Positions 45,652-56,894 of a stretch of 64,000 nucleotides of DNA are shown here, in pieces. How positions within the stretch are numbered: the first letter of the stretch is position 1; each line of letters opens with the position of its first letter. Under the pieces are notes generated by a model that worked only from the letters and a program-made list of their open reading frames with translations, was not told where the DNA came from and did not search any database. This DNA comes from Enoplolaimus lenunculus (taxonomy: Eukaryota > Nematoda > Enoplea > Enoplida > Thoracostomopsidae), in NCBI GenBank assembly GCA_030248215.1, contig JASANG010003710.1, positions 124,001 through 188,000 of the forward strand, in the 5' to 3' direction. A program made the position numbers and the translations under genes.

Positions 45652-45889
45652 CATGTATAGAACAGGGCCCGGATCGTTCTCCGGAGGGGCAGACTAAACT
45701 TCATGCTTAGGCTTAGGCTTAGCCTTAGGCTTAGGAATAGGCTCATCCTTACGCTTAGGCTTACGCTTAGGTTAAGGAATATGCTTATACTACTGTTTCG
45801 GCCCTATCCTATACATGGGCCAAAAGTTTCTGGCTTAGGTTAAGGAATATGCTTATACTACTGTTTCGGCCCTATCCTATACATGGGCC
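45652..45889. mobile_element. TEL-B MITE with duplicated right end
   Basis: ATGTATAGAACAGGGCCCGG to CCTATACATGGGCC. The last ~62 bp (TTAGGTTAAGGAATATGC to ATGGGCCAAAA) are repeated at once, including four flanking bases, so the duplication followed insertion. Confidence 0.85.
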
Positions 45890-48678
45890 AAAACTTCCAG
45901 CTGGCAAAAACCAGTATATGACGATACGCATAACGAAGTTATACTCCTAATTTGCTTTCAACCGTTCACTATTTTATATTTACATCGCATTCATGGTTTG
46001 ATTTGCTGTACAGCTAGAAAGCCGGCCGAAATAATAAATAATTTCTACTACCGAAACGATGATAACGTATTTTTGGCTTTTACGATTGTAGCATGAAGAA
46101 AAAGTTAACAATGTACTCAATAAGGGAATTATTACCAGCAAATTAACCGAACATTAATAAAATATAGAGTGATGATTAAGGTGGTGATTAATGTCTCACG
46201 AAAACAACTCATCACAGTGAATTTTATGTACTCCGAGCATCAAACTGTATCCTCGTATGCAAACCTTAACCGAAAAAAAAAACTTAACTAAAATCAATGT
46301 GTCATAATTACCCTGTTGTAAAGGAGTGATGGCGCGTGTCCCCTTGTTGTCTGATAGAAAACACTTTAGCAATCCCGGTTACTGTCAAAAGTGAGGCAAA
46401 AATGGAATATTCAACGTTATTTTACAATTTGCGGCAGAGACAGAGCTTTCAGGGTCGCAAGCTTGCCATCCTGAATTTTCTGATATTTCAGGTATATGCA
46501 AATGTGGTGGAATTGAACGCATGAACGCATAGTTGGTAGCACTACGGCGTATATAGTCCTCGGCCTATTTTGCCTTCCCTGCCATAGTCACTGGACAATG
46601 TTTGGCGCCGGTCAAACACACACTGCCGTGTGTGTTTAGGTTAGCAACTTTTGTTGTTGTTTATTCCTCTTGCCAGCTTTCTTGGTGTCAATTTGGCCCT
46701 TGCCCTTCTTTTCAATATTTCTGGTTTGCAGCAGTTGGGAACTAGTTAATACAACTAGCCTATAAATTGCATAAATTTCAAGCTTTTTGACGCAAATCAT
46801 CAAAATTTTGTCAAATTTAGATACTATTTATGCAAATCAAGCTTACAATTAGCTAAAAGTTTCTGCTATAAAAGGATGCTTTGAATAGCTCCTGAGAGCG
46901 CAGTTGTGGAATTTTATCGGGAAGCGTTGCTTGTAACAAATGTTCTGCGCTTGAACCAACTATGTTATTTTAGTTGTTTCTATGGGTTTTCTTGTTTTAC
47001 AATTTAAAAAGGTACACAGGCATGTGTACCAGTTTCTGTGTCAATTATTAATAAAATGCTTCCTATATATTAGCTGTTATAAGTGATTAAGCGATCACTT
47101 CCTGCAGCAGTCGGAGGTGTAGACAACGTCCCGAGACCGCATGACCGCGCCCATCCTAGTGTACGGTGGTCGGCAGTCCACCCGTTCTTGATTTAGGTCC
47201 GAGAAACGAAAAGTGTCACATGAGCAACGCGTAATGAAGGTAAATAGTTTTCAGTTTTTGCATTTGATACTAATAACTTGTCAGACTTGATCAATTTTTA
47301 GTGGGTGCGTTGTTTTATTGTTTTAATCACACTTAGGCAGTGCGCAAGCTAAGAAAATCTACCCGCAAGTGGTGCCTAAACCATTTACATAGTGTTTATT
47401 ACACACATGATCGCCAGTCGCGATCTCTAGCGCTGCCCTGGGGCTTTCTTTTTCTGGGTTCGGTCACTCTCTTTTCCCGAATTTGTATATATCACGCCTG
47501 AGTCCACTACCTTTTTCATATTTCTCCTTGTTCATAGTCTAGTCACTTGCGAGCGCTGAACTGAGGTTAAACTAATTTACCTGAGTATATGAAATGTGTA
47601 TGGGTTAGCGCTAGATAAATCGGCGCAGTATACGAATACGGTTAGCTTTGCGGATCCTCGTGATACCCCGTGTTGATGAGTATTGGCCATACCTAGCCCG
47701 ATCACGGGTTATCCTAATGGGCACTGACCAGGCTATCTTTCGATCATAAATTTAAAAGTTGCCGACGGTAGGCGGCAGTTTCAAACTTTTAGGCTTATAC
47801 CAGTCAAATGATTACTGCAAATTGTTATATTTCAATGAACAGACCGCATAAACAGTGTTGCTAACGTAATTATTTAGTGGAAGTATTTTTGCTTTTATCG
47901 TCAGCGTGTAGATGGGGGTGCACGATATCCGAATATCTATTCGAAAAGAAACATCTTCGGCTATCCATGTATCACAATATTTTGCCCATATATTTGAATT
48001 GTGTTTGTTCAACAAAGATTGCACAACAATTTACAACTCTTGGTCAATATGGTGGTACACGATTTGTGTAGTAACTTGTGTAAAAAGCCCCTGAACAGAC
48101 CCAATCTCATCAAAGTTGTTGCCGATAAACCCGTCATTTGCCCTCAAATTATCAGAGTCAGTTTTCTATGCAGATGATAAATTGCTCTATATTTAAAATA
48201 AAGCTTGGCGCTTCAGACGTTTTTGTCCCAGTATAGACGCCGCACATATAATATGTCTTAAATTCCACACTTTAAATAAACATTTTTCAACAATATATGT
48301 CTTATTTTTAGACTTTAAACTTTCAAAATTTAAGACTTTATTTTTAGAAACGATCAACAACAAATACCTTTGAAATCGAAGTTATAGGCTTTGCTAATTT
48401 TGAAAACAGTTTGAGGTCAACTAGCACTAAAATGTTTTTAAAGGGGACTCGGCATCTTTCGGGGTTTTTGATAAAGACTAGTGTATATATACGCAACAGT
48501 AGGTCAAGTATTGGTAAAAAATTGCAAATTATTAATACCCTGATATATGGTAATACATTTTTGCAATATATCCGGGTATTTATTTTTTGCGAATATCCAG
48601 TTCTCATCTATTGTATCAAGTGGACTTCAATTTGAAAACCAGATCTCAGCTTGAGCCCACGAAAGGTATTATATCACT
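45890..48678. other. Unannotated intergenic stretch; possible LTR-like promoter
   Basis: Mostly unique DNA. A TATAAAAG box at 46867 and AATAAA at 47050 lie about 180 bp apart, in a stretch that includes TGTTTAGGTTAGC near 46633. This spacing would suit a solitary LTR, but no second copy exists in the window and the family is unknown. Short frames at 46336, 47877 and 48344 have no supporting evidence. Confidence 0.35.
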
Positions 48679-48686
48679 CTGACCAG

Positions 48687-49428
48687 CAGGGAAGGGCGGT
48701 CTCGGTAACAACCGAGACCGAGACCCGACAACCGAGACCGGTCAAGTAAATTGTCGGCATCGGTCAATTTTTGGTCATTACCGAAAAAAATTTGAATTTT
48801 TAAGGAAATTAGTTTAATTATTTTCTGAAGGTCTTTTGCGGTTTTCAAAGTTTTGTTGTGATTTTCTTAAAATCTATCTACTCGTAAATATTGCGTAACC
48901 ATGAAAATTTGCAGATTCACAGCGAAATTTTATTCAGCAGACATAATTTATTCATCAATACAGCCATACTGAAATTCAAGTATGCACCAGGGCTCCTGAA
49001 TTTCAATATATGATTGTGGTGCTGGTTGCTGTTCTGTTATGATAGAATGATTTTTAAAACGATTTGATAGTCGCAAAAGCATAAAACTGCATGAATCGAG
49101 TGTATTAGCACAAAATGCACGAGCAACAGCAAAATCCTAAATAATACTATTATAATATAATTTGCTCGCAATTCGCGAGCCCAAACATCACTACGTACAT
49201 CAGTGGGTTTTGTGAACAGAACACTAAATTATCATATTAATTCGTCACTATGACTGCTACAAACATTTAAACTAGTGTTGACAATTGGCAATTTACATAG
49301 CTAACGTTTAAATGTGATTAACTTCGACTTTATATAGGTTTACCAACATTTGCTGAATTCTCGACTTCCGGTCTCTCGGTTCCAAACCACCGAGACTCAA
49401 AAAACCGAGACCGAGACTCCCATCCCTG
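48687..49428. mobile_element. hAT-n2 non-autonomous transposon, 742 bp
   Basis: CAGGGAAGGGCGGTCTCGGT at the left and ACCGAGACTCCCATCCCTG at the right. Several ACCGAGACCG words occur at each end and the long interior is AT-rich with no transposase frame. CTGACCAG (48679-48686) and ATGGCCAG (49429-49436) match at 6 of 8 bases, the length expected for hAT. Confidence 0.88.
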
Positions 49429-49614
49429 ATGGCCAGCTTGTTTTTGAGATTGGACTGTTATTGAATATAACTTGGGAACCAGTTTACCGAACGAAAAATT
49501 AGCAATATTCAATACCAGCTAGTCGTTCTTTATTCAATAGAATATCGCAACGGATTGGTATGCATTATGAAATGTTGCGATATGGGGCCAAGAATTCGGG
49601 ATTGGAAAGAAACT

Positions 49615-49810
49615 TTACTGCAGAATGCAAACGGAGGTGAAAAATACAGGAGACGGAGCCGCAGGTAAACAAACATTTGCCGGAACCGGAGGTGAAACCA
49701 GAATTCAGGTGAAATTAGGTTGTTAAAATGATGTTTTATCGTGCTAATATTAGCAATTACCGCCAAATAGTATAAGAAAAATATCAATTCAACATAGATA
49801 AACATTACCG
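49615..49810. mobile_element. hAT-n1 MITE fragment
   Basis: GCAAACGGAGGTGAAAAATA, GCCGGAACCGGAGGTGAAAC and a following AT-rich core match the left part of the copies at 36942 and 54658. No right end. Confidence 0.65.
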
Positions 49811-49831
49811 CTTTACCAACCCGTTCAAAGA

Positions 49832-50215
49832 ATGAAAACCGCCTACGCCGCCAATTTCAAACTTCAAATCCAAAATTCGAACAAACTTGAATTTCACATA
49901 AATTTTCAACACAACTTCCCGGTCAGCAAAGCTCAGCAGAAACCGCGCTGGGCCCAAAAAATATCAAACTTGACTCTCAATTTCGCAGTTCCTGTCCCTC
50001 TCAACCGCCTGCGCTCCCGTCCAGTCCTTAGATTTAAAATTTCGCAAGCACCGTACTTCCTGCCCACGAGATGCTACATCCGGGCGTCACATACTTTGAT
50101 CCCCTCGGTAAACATCCCGCTACGGCCTACAACATCCATAACTCGGTGGTTTATAACCCAACGCGCCGTAATCCAGCGTCACTCGGGTTTTACTTGCCAA
50201 AATATTTCCACATTG
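49832..50215 (+). repeat. Unclassified dispersed repeat, copy A (coding-like)
   Basis: C-rich, A-rich DNA with long frames, unlike its neighbours. About 75 percent similar (by eye) to the reverse complement of 51462-51960 across at least 170 bp, e.g. GGCGTCACATACTTTGATCC against GGGGTCACACACTTGGATCC. A protein-like phrase LHPGVTYFDPLGKHPAT is largely conserved between copies. It is followed at once by an FB-2 right end. The parent element is not recognised. Confidence 0.5.
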
Positions 50216-50221
50216 CGGATT

Positions 50222-50293
50222 CATGACAGTTTGTGTAGTCCCGTAGAGCCTATTTCGGAGGGAGTCAATTTGAGTCACCATTTTTTGCGGTGT
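50222..50293. mobile_element. FB-2 MITE right end
   Basis: GTTTGTGTAGTCCCGTAGAG through CACCATTTTTTGCGGTG. The left half is absent. Confidence 0.75.
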
Positions 50294-50727
50294 TGCGGAA
50301 TGTTTTAGATAAAAATTTCCAATATATTTTAATAAAATTCTAGGTCGCGTTTTCAGTGTAACCACGAACAATTTTGATGTGTAAATTTCTAAAACGACAA
50401 AAATTCGGTGGGTCCAGACTTCCTTAGAAATTCTCTTTTCAACAGAACAAATTGCAAGCCTCACAAACATAACATATGTACAAAATGTTCTTCTATATTG
50501 GGTATACTAGAAATATAAACATATTAAATATCTGCTATTAACAAGGCGTAGGTTCATTATAGCGCCCTGCTTACTAAGCATAATCGAAAGCATAAACATA
50601 AGCCTAAACCTAAACTACGATTTAATTTTGCATTTTAGTGGCCAAATACTAAAGTTTAATTTAACAGGTCATATTTTAACAAATTTGCAGAAATTCACGG
50701 GTCAATTATTTCATAGTAAAGTTACCA
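50294..50727. other. Unannotated intergenic stretch
   Basis: Unique AT-rich DNA with a short AAGCCTAAACCTAAAC tract near 50597. Confidence 0.4.
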
Positions 50728-50979
50728 CACTGTAAATTCTAATGAGTTGATTAATCAACACAGCTATAGAATTAGTTATTTCTGAGTTAATAGTAAACAT
50801 TAACTCACTCTGAGTTGAGTTGATTCCCACTCTATAAGGTTCAATTGATTTCATGTGAGTTGAATAATTAATTCAGAGTGAGGTTTATTGACTCACAATT
50901 CTGAGCTGTAAAAGTCCTAACTCAGACTGAGTAATTCAACGCATTTTTAGTTAAAATCAACTCTGTGGAATTTACAGTG
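50728..50979. mobile_element. FB-1 MITE, copy 9
   Basis: Complete, somewhat diverged in the centre; no TA flanks. Confidence 0.87.
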
Positions 50980-51375
50980 CAGTTAAAAGTGTTAAAATCA
51001 TGCTTACTTAATATTTCCGCAGTCCAATTTACTATCAGCCTACAAAAAATTTTAATAATCGTTTCAACTTTTTCCGTAAAACGTTCCGTTTGAGCAATAT
51101 TGTTTTTCAAAAGTTAGTTTCACAAATCGTTATGTTTTCCTTCTGTTTATAGAAATACGGGAAAACTCCGTTATTTTTGTTCTCAAATTTGTTATAAATC
51201 ATTTTAAGAATCACTCGTACAATTCTGTAAAGTCATAAACATTTGGGTGCATTCGCTGTTTTCGTATATATTATACTGAAGTATTCGATTTCCGTTTCTG
51301 TTATTTTTATTATCCGATTACATTATTCAGAACCACGAAGTTTAAACTTCAATACCGTTTTTACTGTATCCTTTC

Positions 51376-51462
51376 TGAGGCCAATGTAAAAAACGTGGGC
51401 GGAACAGCGTTATAAGCATATTCCTAAGCGTAAGCCTAAACCTAAACCAGGCAAAAAATATG
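51376..51462. mobile_element. TEL-A MITE left end
   Basis: GGCCAATGTAAAAAACGTGG, arm GGAACAGCGTTATAAGCAT and a short array. It is cut off where the unclassified repeat begins. Confidence 0.75.
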
Positions 51463-51960
51463 TAGGGATGCCACTGGATCCGTGACTCCGCTGAGTTGAA
51501 ATTTTCTGGGGAAACCCGAGAGACACGAAATTTGAGCGTGTCGGGTTGGAAAACCACTGGTTGAAATGTTTTTGGAGCCGTAGCGGGGTATTCACCTGGG
51601 GGATCCAAGTGTGTGACCCCTGGGTGTAGTACTCCGTAGGCGTGAGATTTGGTGGTTTCAAATTGAAGATCTAGGGGTCTGAAGGGAGAGCGCAGGTGAG
51701 TAAAACTAGCGGAAAAAGTTGAGTTGAACTTGATTTGAGTGTTTTTGAGCCCGGGGCGGTCTTTTCTGTCTTTTGCCGGCTTGTGTAGTCTCTTACGAGT
51801 TATATCGAAACTGGGATTTTTGAAATTTTGAATTTTGGGGTAAAGTATGTGCTGTATGTTGTTTATATTTTTGAAACTTACCTGTAAGATGTTATACGTT
51901 ATTGAGTTCACGTTAATATTGTTTTGTGAACTTATGGGCGGTTGTGCTTTGTTGTTTGAA
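51462..51960 (-). repeat. Unclassified dispersed repeat, copy B (coding-like)
   Basis: Minus-strand counterpart of 49832-50215, about 1.25 kb away and inverted. It contains LHPGVTHLDPPGEYPATAP and a basic, Asn-rich upstream part. It directly continues from the truncated TEL-A element. Confidence 0.5.
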
Positions 51961-52764
51961 CTCACTTAGGATTTGTTTTGCAAATATTTGAAATATTGAG
52001 TTCAAATTTGGCGGTCGAAGGTGTTTTGGCGAGTTTCTAGTTCTTTGAAGAGCCGAAAGGAGGATAAATTTGAGTAGTTGTGATTTTATTTAACTAGTTT
52101 TGCAGGGTTTTACGTGGTTTTCGTCAAATTTTTGGTTGTGCAAGTTGAAAGTACGAAAATTTTTGTTATGCTGAATAAAGTTAGTTAGCTAGCGATTTTT
52201 AATTGTGTTGCGTTCGCTGGCTTTAGTTTTCTGACCAATGGCGTGAAGTCTTTTTAAAAATGTTCTATCTGCTATGTTTTTCGTAATACGGTTTTGCCTA
52301 TGATTTTGCAAGTTCTGATAACGGAATGTTTAATTTTCACCAAATAACCTAGTTTTGGGTGACTGTTAGGTTTGAAGAATAAGTTGGTTTTATTGTGAAC
52401 TTGCGGTTTATGTTTGATTTTGGTGAAAAATAGCGCTCGTACCGGGGTGGCCGGTACAAGCGCCGTACGGGCTACTCCGGTACGGGTGGCTGTACGCGTT
52501 TTTCTAATTGAAATTTCTCGATGTGTACATCTAGGCGGAAAACTATTTGCAGACGCGATTTCGAGTTGGGTTAGACTCCGGTTGAGTCTAGCTCGACTCA
52601 ACCGTGGTTTTAACCCAATTGCATTCAGGTCAATTTAAATATAAACTAGTCTAATGCATATCTAAAAGCGGTGCTTATTTGGCTGATGCAATTTATTCGC
52701 TAGTGACAACAAAACCTTGATACTATTCAAAACGAAAGCAAAGATCTACGAATCCTGCTCAAAC
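51961..52764. other. Upstream region of the PAM2 gene
   Basis: T-rich on this strand at first, then a GC-richer stretch (52430-52600) with near-palindromic GGTGGCCGGTACAAGCGCCG and GGTTGAGTCTAGCTCGACTC. It may hold a promoter or 5' UTR; no TATA box was assigned. Confidence 0.4.
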
Positions 52765-53453
52765 ATGGACCAAAGTACCCGGGGTAGTCCGCCGCGAACT
52801 CCTCCACCGACGAAGTCGGCGTCTTCAACGTCGGAAACAATCCCCGTGTCACCTCGAACGTCGGCCCGGTTGAATCCGCTCGCGGAAGAGTTTCGTCCGG
52901 CAACACCGGAAGGGGGCCGGTGGGCGGCAAGTCCACCGGCTCGGGAAGAAGTAGCAGCATGGGAAACCACGCTACGGCGAGAGGCGGAACAGGTAAAGAG
53001 CCATGTTTTAGTCAAGTCTGTAGGCAGAAATCTAAGAACATTAGGTATGGCTCAATGTTTATACATGACACAGATATATTGAATAATGCATAATGTAATA
53101 CTGGGTTATAATTTCATAATAAACCAAAGGTGTCCAATTTGATGAGGGATATTAGCCCCTACGATTGCCGGGTGGTTCGAAAATTCTGTTTTAGTGCTGA
53201 CTTTGAGGCCGGCGAGGAACTTTTACCAAACAGAATTATGTGCGACATTTTCTTCAATGGTCCGGTGACGATAGATAATTGCGTTCAGATGGTGTATACA
53301 TTGCGAGCTCGAGATGGGAAACCCATCCCGGACGTGATCGGGCGGAGTAGCATAACTAGACCTAGTAGCCAACCTCGATCAAACCATAAGGAGTACCCGC
53401 CAAGGATGGGTGGCAAGGACTTTCGATCCAGGGTAACCTACCTTATAAAATAG
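52765..53453 (+). CDS. Two-exon hypothetical gene with a PAM2 motif
   Basis: Exon 1, 52765-52992 (76 codons), starts ATGGACCAAAGT and ends CAG|GTAAAG in phase 0. Exon 2, 53130-53453, follows AAACCAAAG| in phase 0 and reaches a TAG, giving 183 codons. Residues 1-60 are Ser/Thr/Pro-rich and disordered. ARLNPLAEEFRP at about 34-45 fits the PAM2 consensus (xLNPxAxEFxP), the peptide that binds the MLLE domain of poly(A)-binding protein in eRF3, Ataxin-2, PAIP1/2 and TNRC6, suggesting a role in mRNA translation or decay. Exon 2 (KFCFSADFEAGEELLPNR..) matches no family I know. GC content is well above the flanks. A donor-like AGG|GTAACC near 53432 could mean the gene continues. A truncated TEL-A element begins at the stop. 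Confidence 0.5.
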
Positions 53454-53454
53454 T

Positions 53455-53509
53455 GTAAAGCTTGAGTCTCACAGAAAAACGTTCCACCCCTGATCTTTAC
53501 ATGGGCCCT
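53455..53509. mobile_element. TEL-A MITE right end
   Basis: CACAGAAAAACGTTCCACCC through CTTTACATGGGCC only, directly after the PAM2 reading frame. Confidence 0.75.
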
Positions 53510-53994
53510 TTCTGCTATTAATCAATATTTTGTCTGGCTCATGTTTCAAAAACGGCTATTTTTCAATCAGAGCTCTACAGAATACTAAAATAACAGTTGT
53601 ACATATCTTTCTCGACGAATTATCAACTTTTAGCTGTTTGTTTTTGACCGATGAAACCAGCAAAGCGCTACCGTTTGATTCTCAATTCTGTTGGTTTAAT
53701 TATAGTTGTGCAAGCTTGATGCTTGACTTATTTGGTTTTTGAAAGTTAGATTCAAATTTTACTAAAACCAGTTACAGTATAAGGTTGTTATGACTACATA
53801 ATTTTATATTTCTTATAATTTTCTGTATATGTCAATATCACAAACTAAGGTTTGCTTTGGTGAAAAGTTAACGAGTTGTGAGTGTGTTTTAGAACGCATG
53901 TTTAGTATTGGCTATGCAGCTGCATCATGCTAGCGAAAACCTTTAGAACAAATAACACAAACAGTAATTGTCGTTCGATTTATATAATCCTGCT
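53510..53994. other. Unannotated stretch downstream of the PAM2 gene
   Basis: AT-rich; an open frame near 53530-53742 has no recognisable domain. It might include a further exon or 3' UTR. Confidence 0.35.
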
Positions 53995-54178
53995 GGCCCA
54001 TGTTACCTTAAGGGACGTCCAGGTTTCTGGTGGGTCTATAAAAGAGTAGGTTTAGATTATAGATGACATTTTTTTGCTTAGGCTTAGGCTTAGGCTTAGA
54101 AACACATTTTTGCAACGCTTAGGCTTAGGCTTAGGAATACGTTAAATCTACTGTTACGCCCCTTAAAGTAACATTCAC
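53995..54178. mobile_element. TEL-C MITE
   Basis: GGCCCATGTTACCTTAAGGG to CCTTAAAGTAACATTCACC. The array is short, with one GAAACACATTTTTGCAACGC spacer. Confidence 0.85.
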
Positions 54179-54657
54179 CACCTTGCTTATACGTTCCTAT
54201 TACTCGAGTATTAACTTTCCATGAATTGAAAATGACTATGTAAACAAGCAGCCCCTGAAACGGGCCGGGTGACCGGGTACAACTTGCAGTCGTTTAAATC
54301 AGTATGATCAATGAACACTGAACTCCAATGTCTACGAAGTATGGATGTTGGATTGAAAGAAAAATAATTCTTTTTGCCTGCCATTTTAACGAGTGTCGAA
54401 GAAAAATCTTGAACTTTTCTCAGGAATAAACTTTTGCTCCAAAATGACGTTTTGTGTTTCTGGCGTTTAACACATCGGCAGATAAAAGGGAGTCCAGCAT
54501 GAGCCCAGGTCGCCCACCAATAAAGGTCATTCCGCCAACTAACTGACAATAACAATCAATTTCAATGAAAAACAAGCTACCGCCATTACTTCTATGTGCT
54601 TGGCAGTTGGGCGTCGCGCCTTCTACCGCTTAACCCAGTAATAATGTAGCATATAGC
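54179..54657. other. Unannotated intergenic stretch
   Basis: Unique DNA with a short unsupported minus-strand frame. Nothing recognised. Confidence 0.4.
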
Positions 54658-55036
54658 CGGATGCAACCGGATGTGAAAAATACCGGAGCCGGAGCCGGAG
54701 GTCAACGAAACTTGCCGGAGCCGGAGCCCGAGCCGAAGGTGAGGCGAAATGAGGTAGTAAAAATGACGGTGAATTAGTTAATTTTAGCCAATATCTGTAA
54801 TATTTTGTTGAGTTGTTTGATTTTACGACAATTTTCTGCGAAATTTCGGAAATTCTTTCCAGGAAATTGTGACAAAAGTAAAAAGAAACGCGCTAAACAG
54901 ATAATTTTTGCAAAATTATGCAAAATTTTACTACCGAAATTGCCGAAACCTCCGGCAAAAATTATACTACAGCCGGAGCCGGAGGTCGATTTTCTGCCGG
55001 AGCCGGAGCCGGAGGCAGACCTCCGGTTGTGCCCTG
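54658..55036. mobile_element. hAT-n1 MITE with perfect 8-bp target duplication
   Basis: CATATAGC occurs at 54650-54657 and 55037-55044. CGGATGCAACCGG at the left faces CCGGTTGTGCCCTG at the right; multiple GCCGGAGCCGGAG words at both ends and an AT-rich centre. Best-preserved member of its family here. Confidence 0.92.
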
Positions 55037-55194
55037 CATATAGCATCAATGCCAACTTTGTAATTTTGTTAAAATTCCCATTCTGCACGGAGTCAAGATA
55101 CGAATTGCGTGATGTCATTGGACGTTGAGTATCAATTTGGTAAATTTTTATCAGGTTCGCGGTGCCTTCAGTTTTGGACTGGCAATTTTGCTCT

Positions 55195-55570
55195 TGTTAA
55201 GCTCTGTATGTCAGGCGACAAACGCTTGCAGATCCAAAGGGAGGGGGCGCGGTGGGGCGTACGCCCCCATCAGATATTTTTTTGTGTTAAAATGGTGATA
55301 CCCTACCTTACAATTTTTCCATTCAGAAAATTTTTTGTAAAAAAAAACAATTTTTCCCGTATAAGTAATTTTTTCGTGATTAACTAATTCTTTACTATTT
55401 TTTTCGCAGCATTTTTTGTGATAAAATGGTAAGCTTGATAATTTGCAATTTTTCACCATCAGAATATTTTTTGGTGTTAAAATGATAATGTGCCTACCTA
55501 AAAATTTTGCGTTTCATAACATTTGTCAGCGAGCCCTCCCCCCCGTCAGAAATTTTTGGATTCGCCTTTG
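55195..55570. repeat. T-rich dispersed repeat with internal duplication
   Basis: CATCAGATATTTTTTTGTGT and CATCAGAATATTTTTTGGTG, each followed by TTAAAATG, lie about 190 bp apart. The right end (TTTTGCGTTTCATAACATTT and GTCAGAAATTTTTGGATTCG) recurs at 61895-61955. Confidence 0.55.
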
Positions 55571-56233
55571 GCGACAAACAATGTGTTTCATAAACAGTAT
55601 TGATACGACTAGCGCGTTTCACCTCTGATTCTAATTATATTTTTGATTAATTTCACAAAATAATACCCGGGTTCGAGGTTATTTGACCATTTTTGTTTTG
55701 TCGACATACCGTGACGAAACTAATGTCTATTATAAACAGAAATTCTAATTTGTGGGAACCAACGGACTTTTAGCAATTATTTACCTAAAACCCTATTGGA
55801 CGAGTACAGCCTAATATAACCTTTGTTACCTGCCTTCGCCGCGTCACCCTATACACCGAAATACCTGCTAACCGACTGCACCTAACCACCGCCTTGTTTG
55901 CTACGTTTTAGCCATGCGTTGTACATAACGAACCTATGATTAAGATACGTGTATGTGCGTTCTGGTACAAAACGCTTTGTCAAGCATACATACTTGATGC
56001 CATATGCAAATTAAGCTTTACATTTACAGAGCAGGTCACAAGTAGGACTTTGTTTAAAACAGATATCCAGGTCGACTCAAAAAATCTACTTCAAACCAAT
56101 TTGTACCCTACACATTCGGCTAGCGATCTATACAGTGGCTTCGAGGCCATAGTAATCGTAGAAGCCTACTTAGTAAGGCGAAACCTGTGCGTATTTGTAA
56201 CCTTTATCGGATGCCTAAACATGTGCTTAATTC
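55571..56233. other. Unannotated intergenic stretch
   Basis: Mixed-composition unique DNA. An open plus-strand frame (55936-56262) leads into the IR-7 terminus and lacks domain evidence. Confidence 0.4.
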
Positions 56234-56566
56234 TATCAAGAGTGGATGATCACTCTTTATAACAAGAGTGTGCAACTGGGTACATTCTGTGTATTAAAGA
56301 ATGTACCAACACGCGTTGCATTTTTGTTCGGCCCCCCTCAATCGGAGCGGGGTTTAAGCAAGAGATTAACAGTATGCTTCAGTACACCTACCCCCTTAAA
56401 CAAGGGGGTTACAATTTCCTCCTTTACTACGATATAAAACTGCATAAAGACCCCCCTAAACAAGGGGGGTAGGCCAAAAACGCAACGGGTGCCGGGTACA
56501 TTCTTTTAATACACAGAATGTACCCAGTTGCACACTCTTGTTATAAAGAGTGATCATCCACTCTTG
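56234..56566. mobile_element. IR-7 MITE, near-perfect hairpin
   Basis: Terminal inverted repeats of at least 60 bp look identical (ATCAAGAGTGGATGATCACT.. at each end). Beyond them CGCGTTGCATTTTTGTTCGG faces GGCCAAAAACGCAACGGGTG less perfectly. The matching ends imply recent activity or repair. Centre has two CCCCCTTAAACAAGGGGG-like small palindromes. Confidence 0.9.
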
Positions 56567-56701
56567 ATTGTATTAAGACTGAAGGTAAATACTAAGCGTA
56601 TACCTAAACTTCCAAGTCTCTAACTCCCCCCGTAAACATTATCACTTAGATCGCAAAAACGAAGGTGTGGAATGCGAATCACACTAGGAATTTAATAAAA
56701 G

Positions 56702-56894
56702 TGTAGGAAGCTTTCACATGCTGACGAATACAACTGATACGTGAACATGAGGCAATTATGAGGAAAACATGAGGTCGTAGGAGTTAACCAGTATAAGTAT
56801 GGCTGGCGCAAGGCTTAGTGATTGCACTGTATATAAACCAGGTTTTTCTGGTAATAAACATGTCATTCTGCATTTTGGTTGTTAGTACGCAACA
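56702..56894 (+). repeat. 5' LTR of the Ty3/gypsy fossil
   Basis: TGTAGGAAGCTTTCACATG.. with TATATAA near 56830 and AATAAA near 56853. It is followed by TGGTGAGCCCGACTTG at 56896, similar to the tRNA-Trp-type primer-binding site known from the CsRn1 group. Confidence 0.8.

Noticed and set aside
46580-47100. Solo LTR
   Set aside because: TATA and AATAAA spacing would fit, but no second copy, clear termini or target duplication could be shown; kept only as a note.
52272-52601. Minus-strand 109-residue frame upstream of the PAM2 gene
   Set aside because: No domain, no splice borders; it coincides with the GC-rich upstream region and was left as possible promoter or UTR.
54774-55128. Proteins of about 110 residues on both strands
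   Set aside because: They lie within a hAT-n1 MITE with perfect target duplication; Pro-Glu-Pro repeats come from GCCGGAGCCGGAG words.
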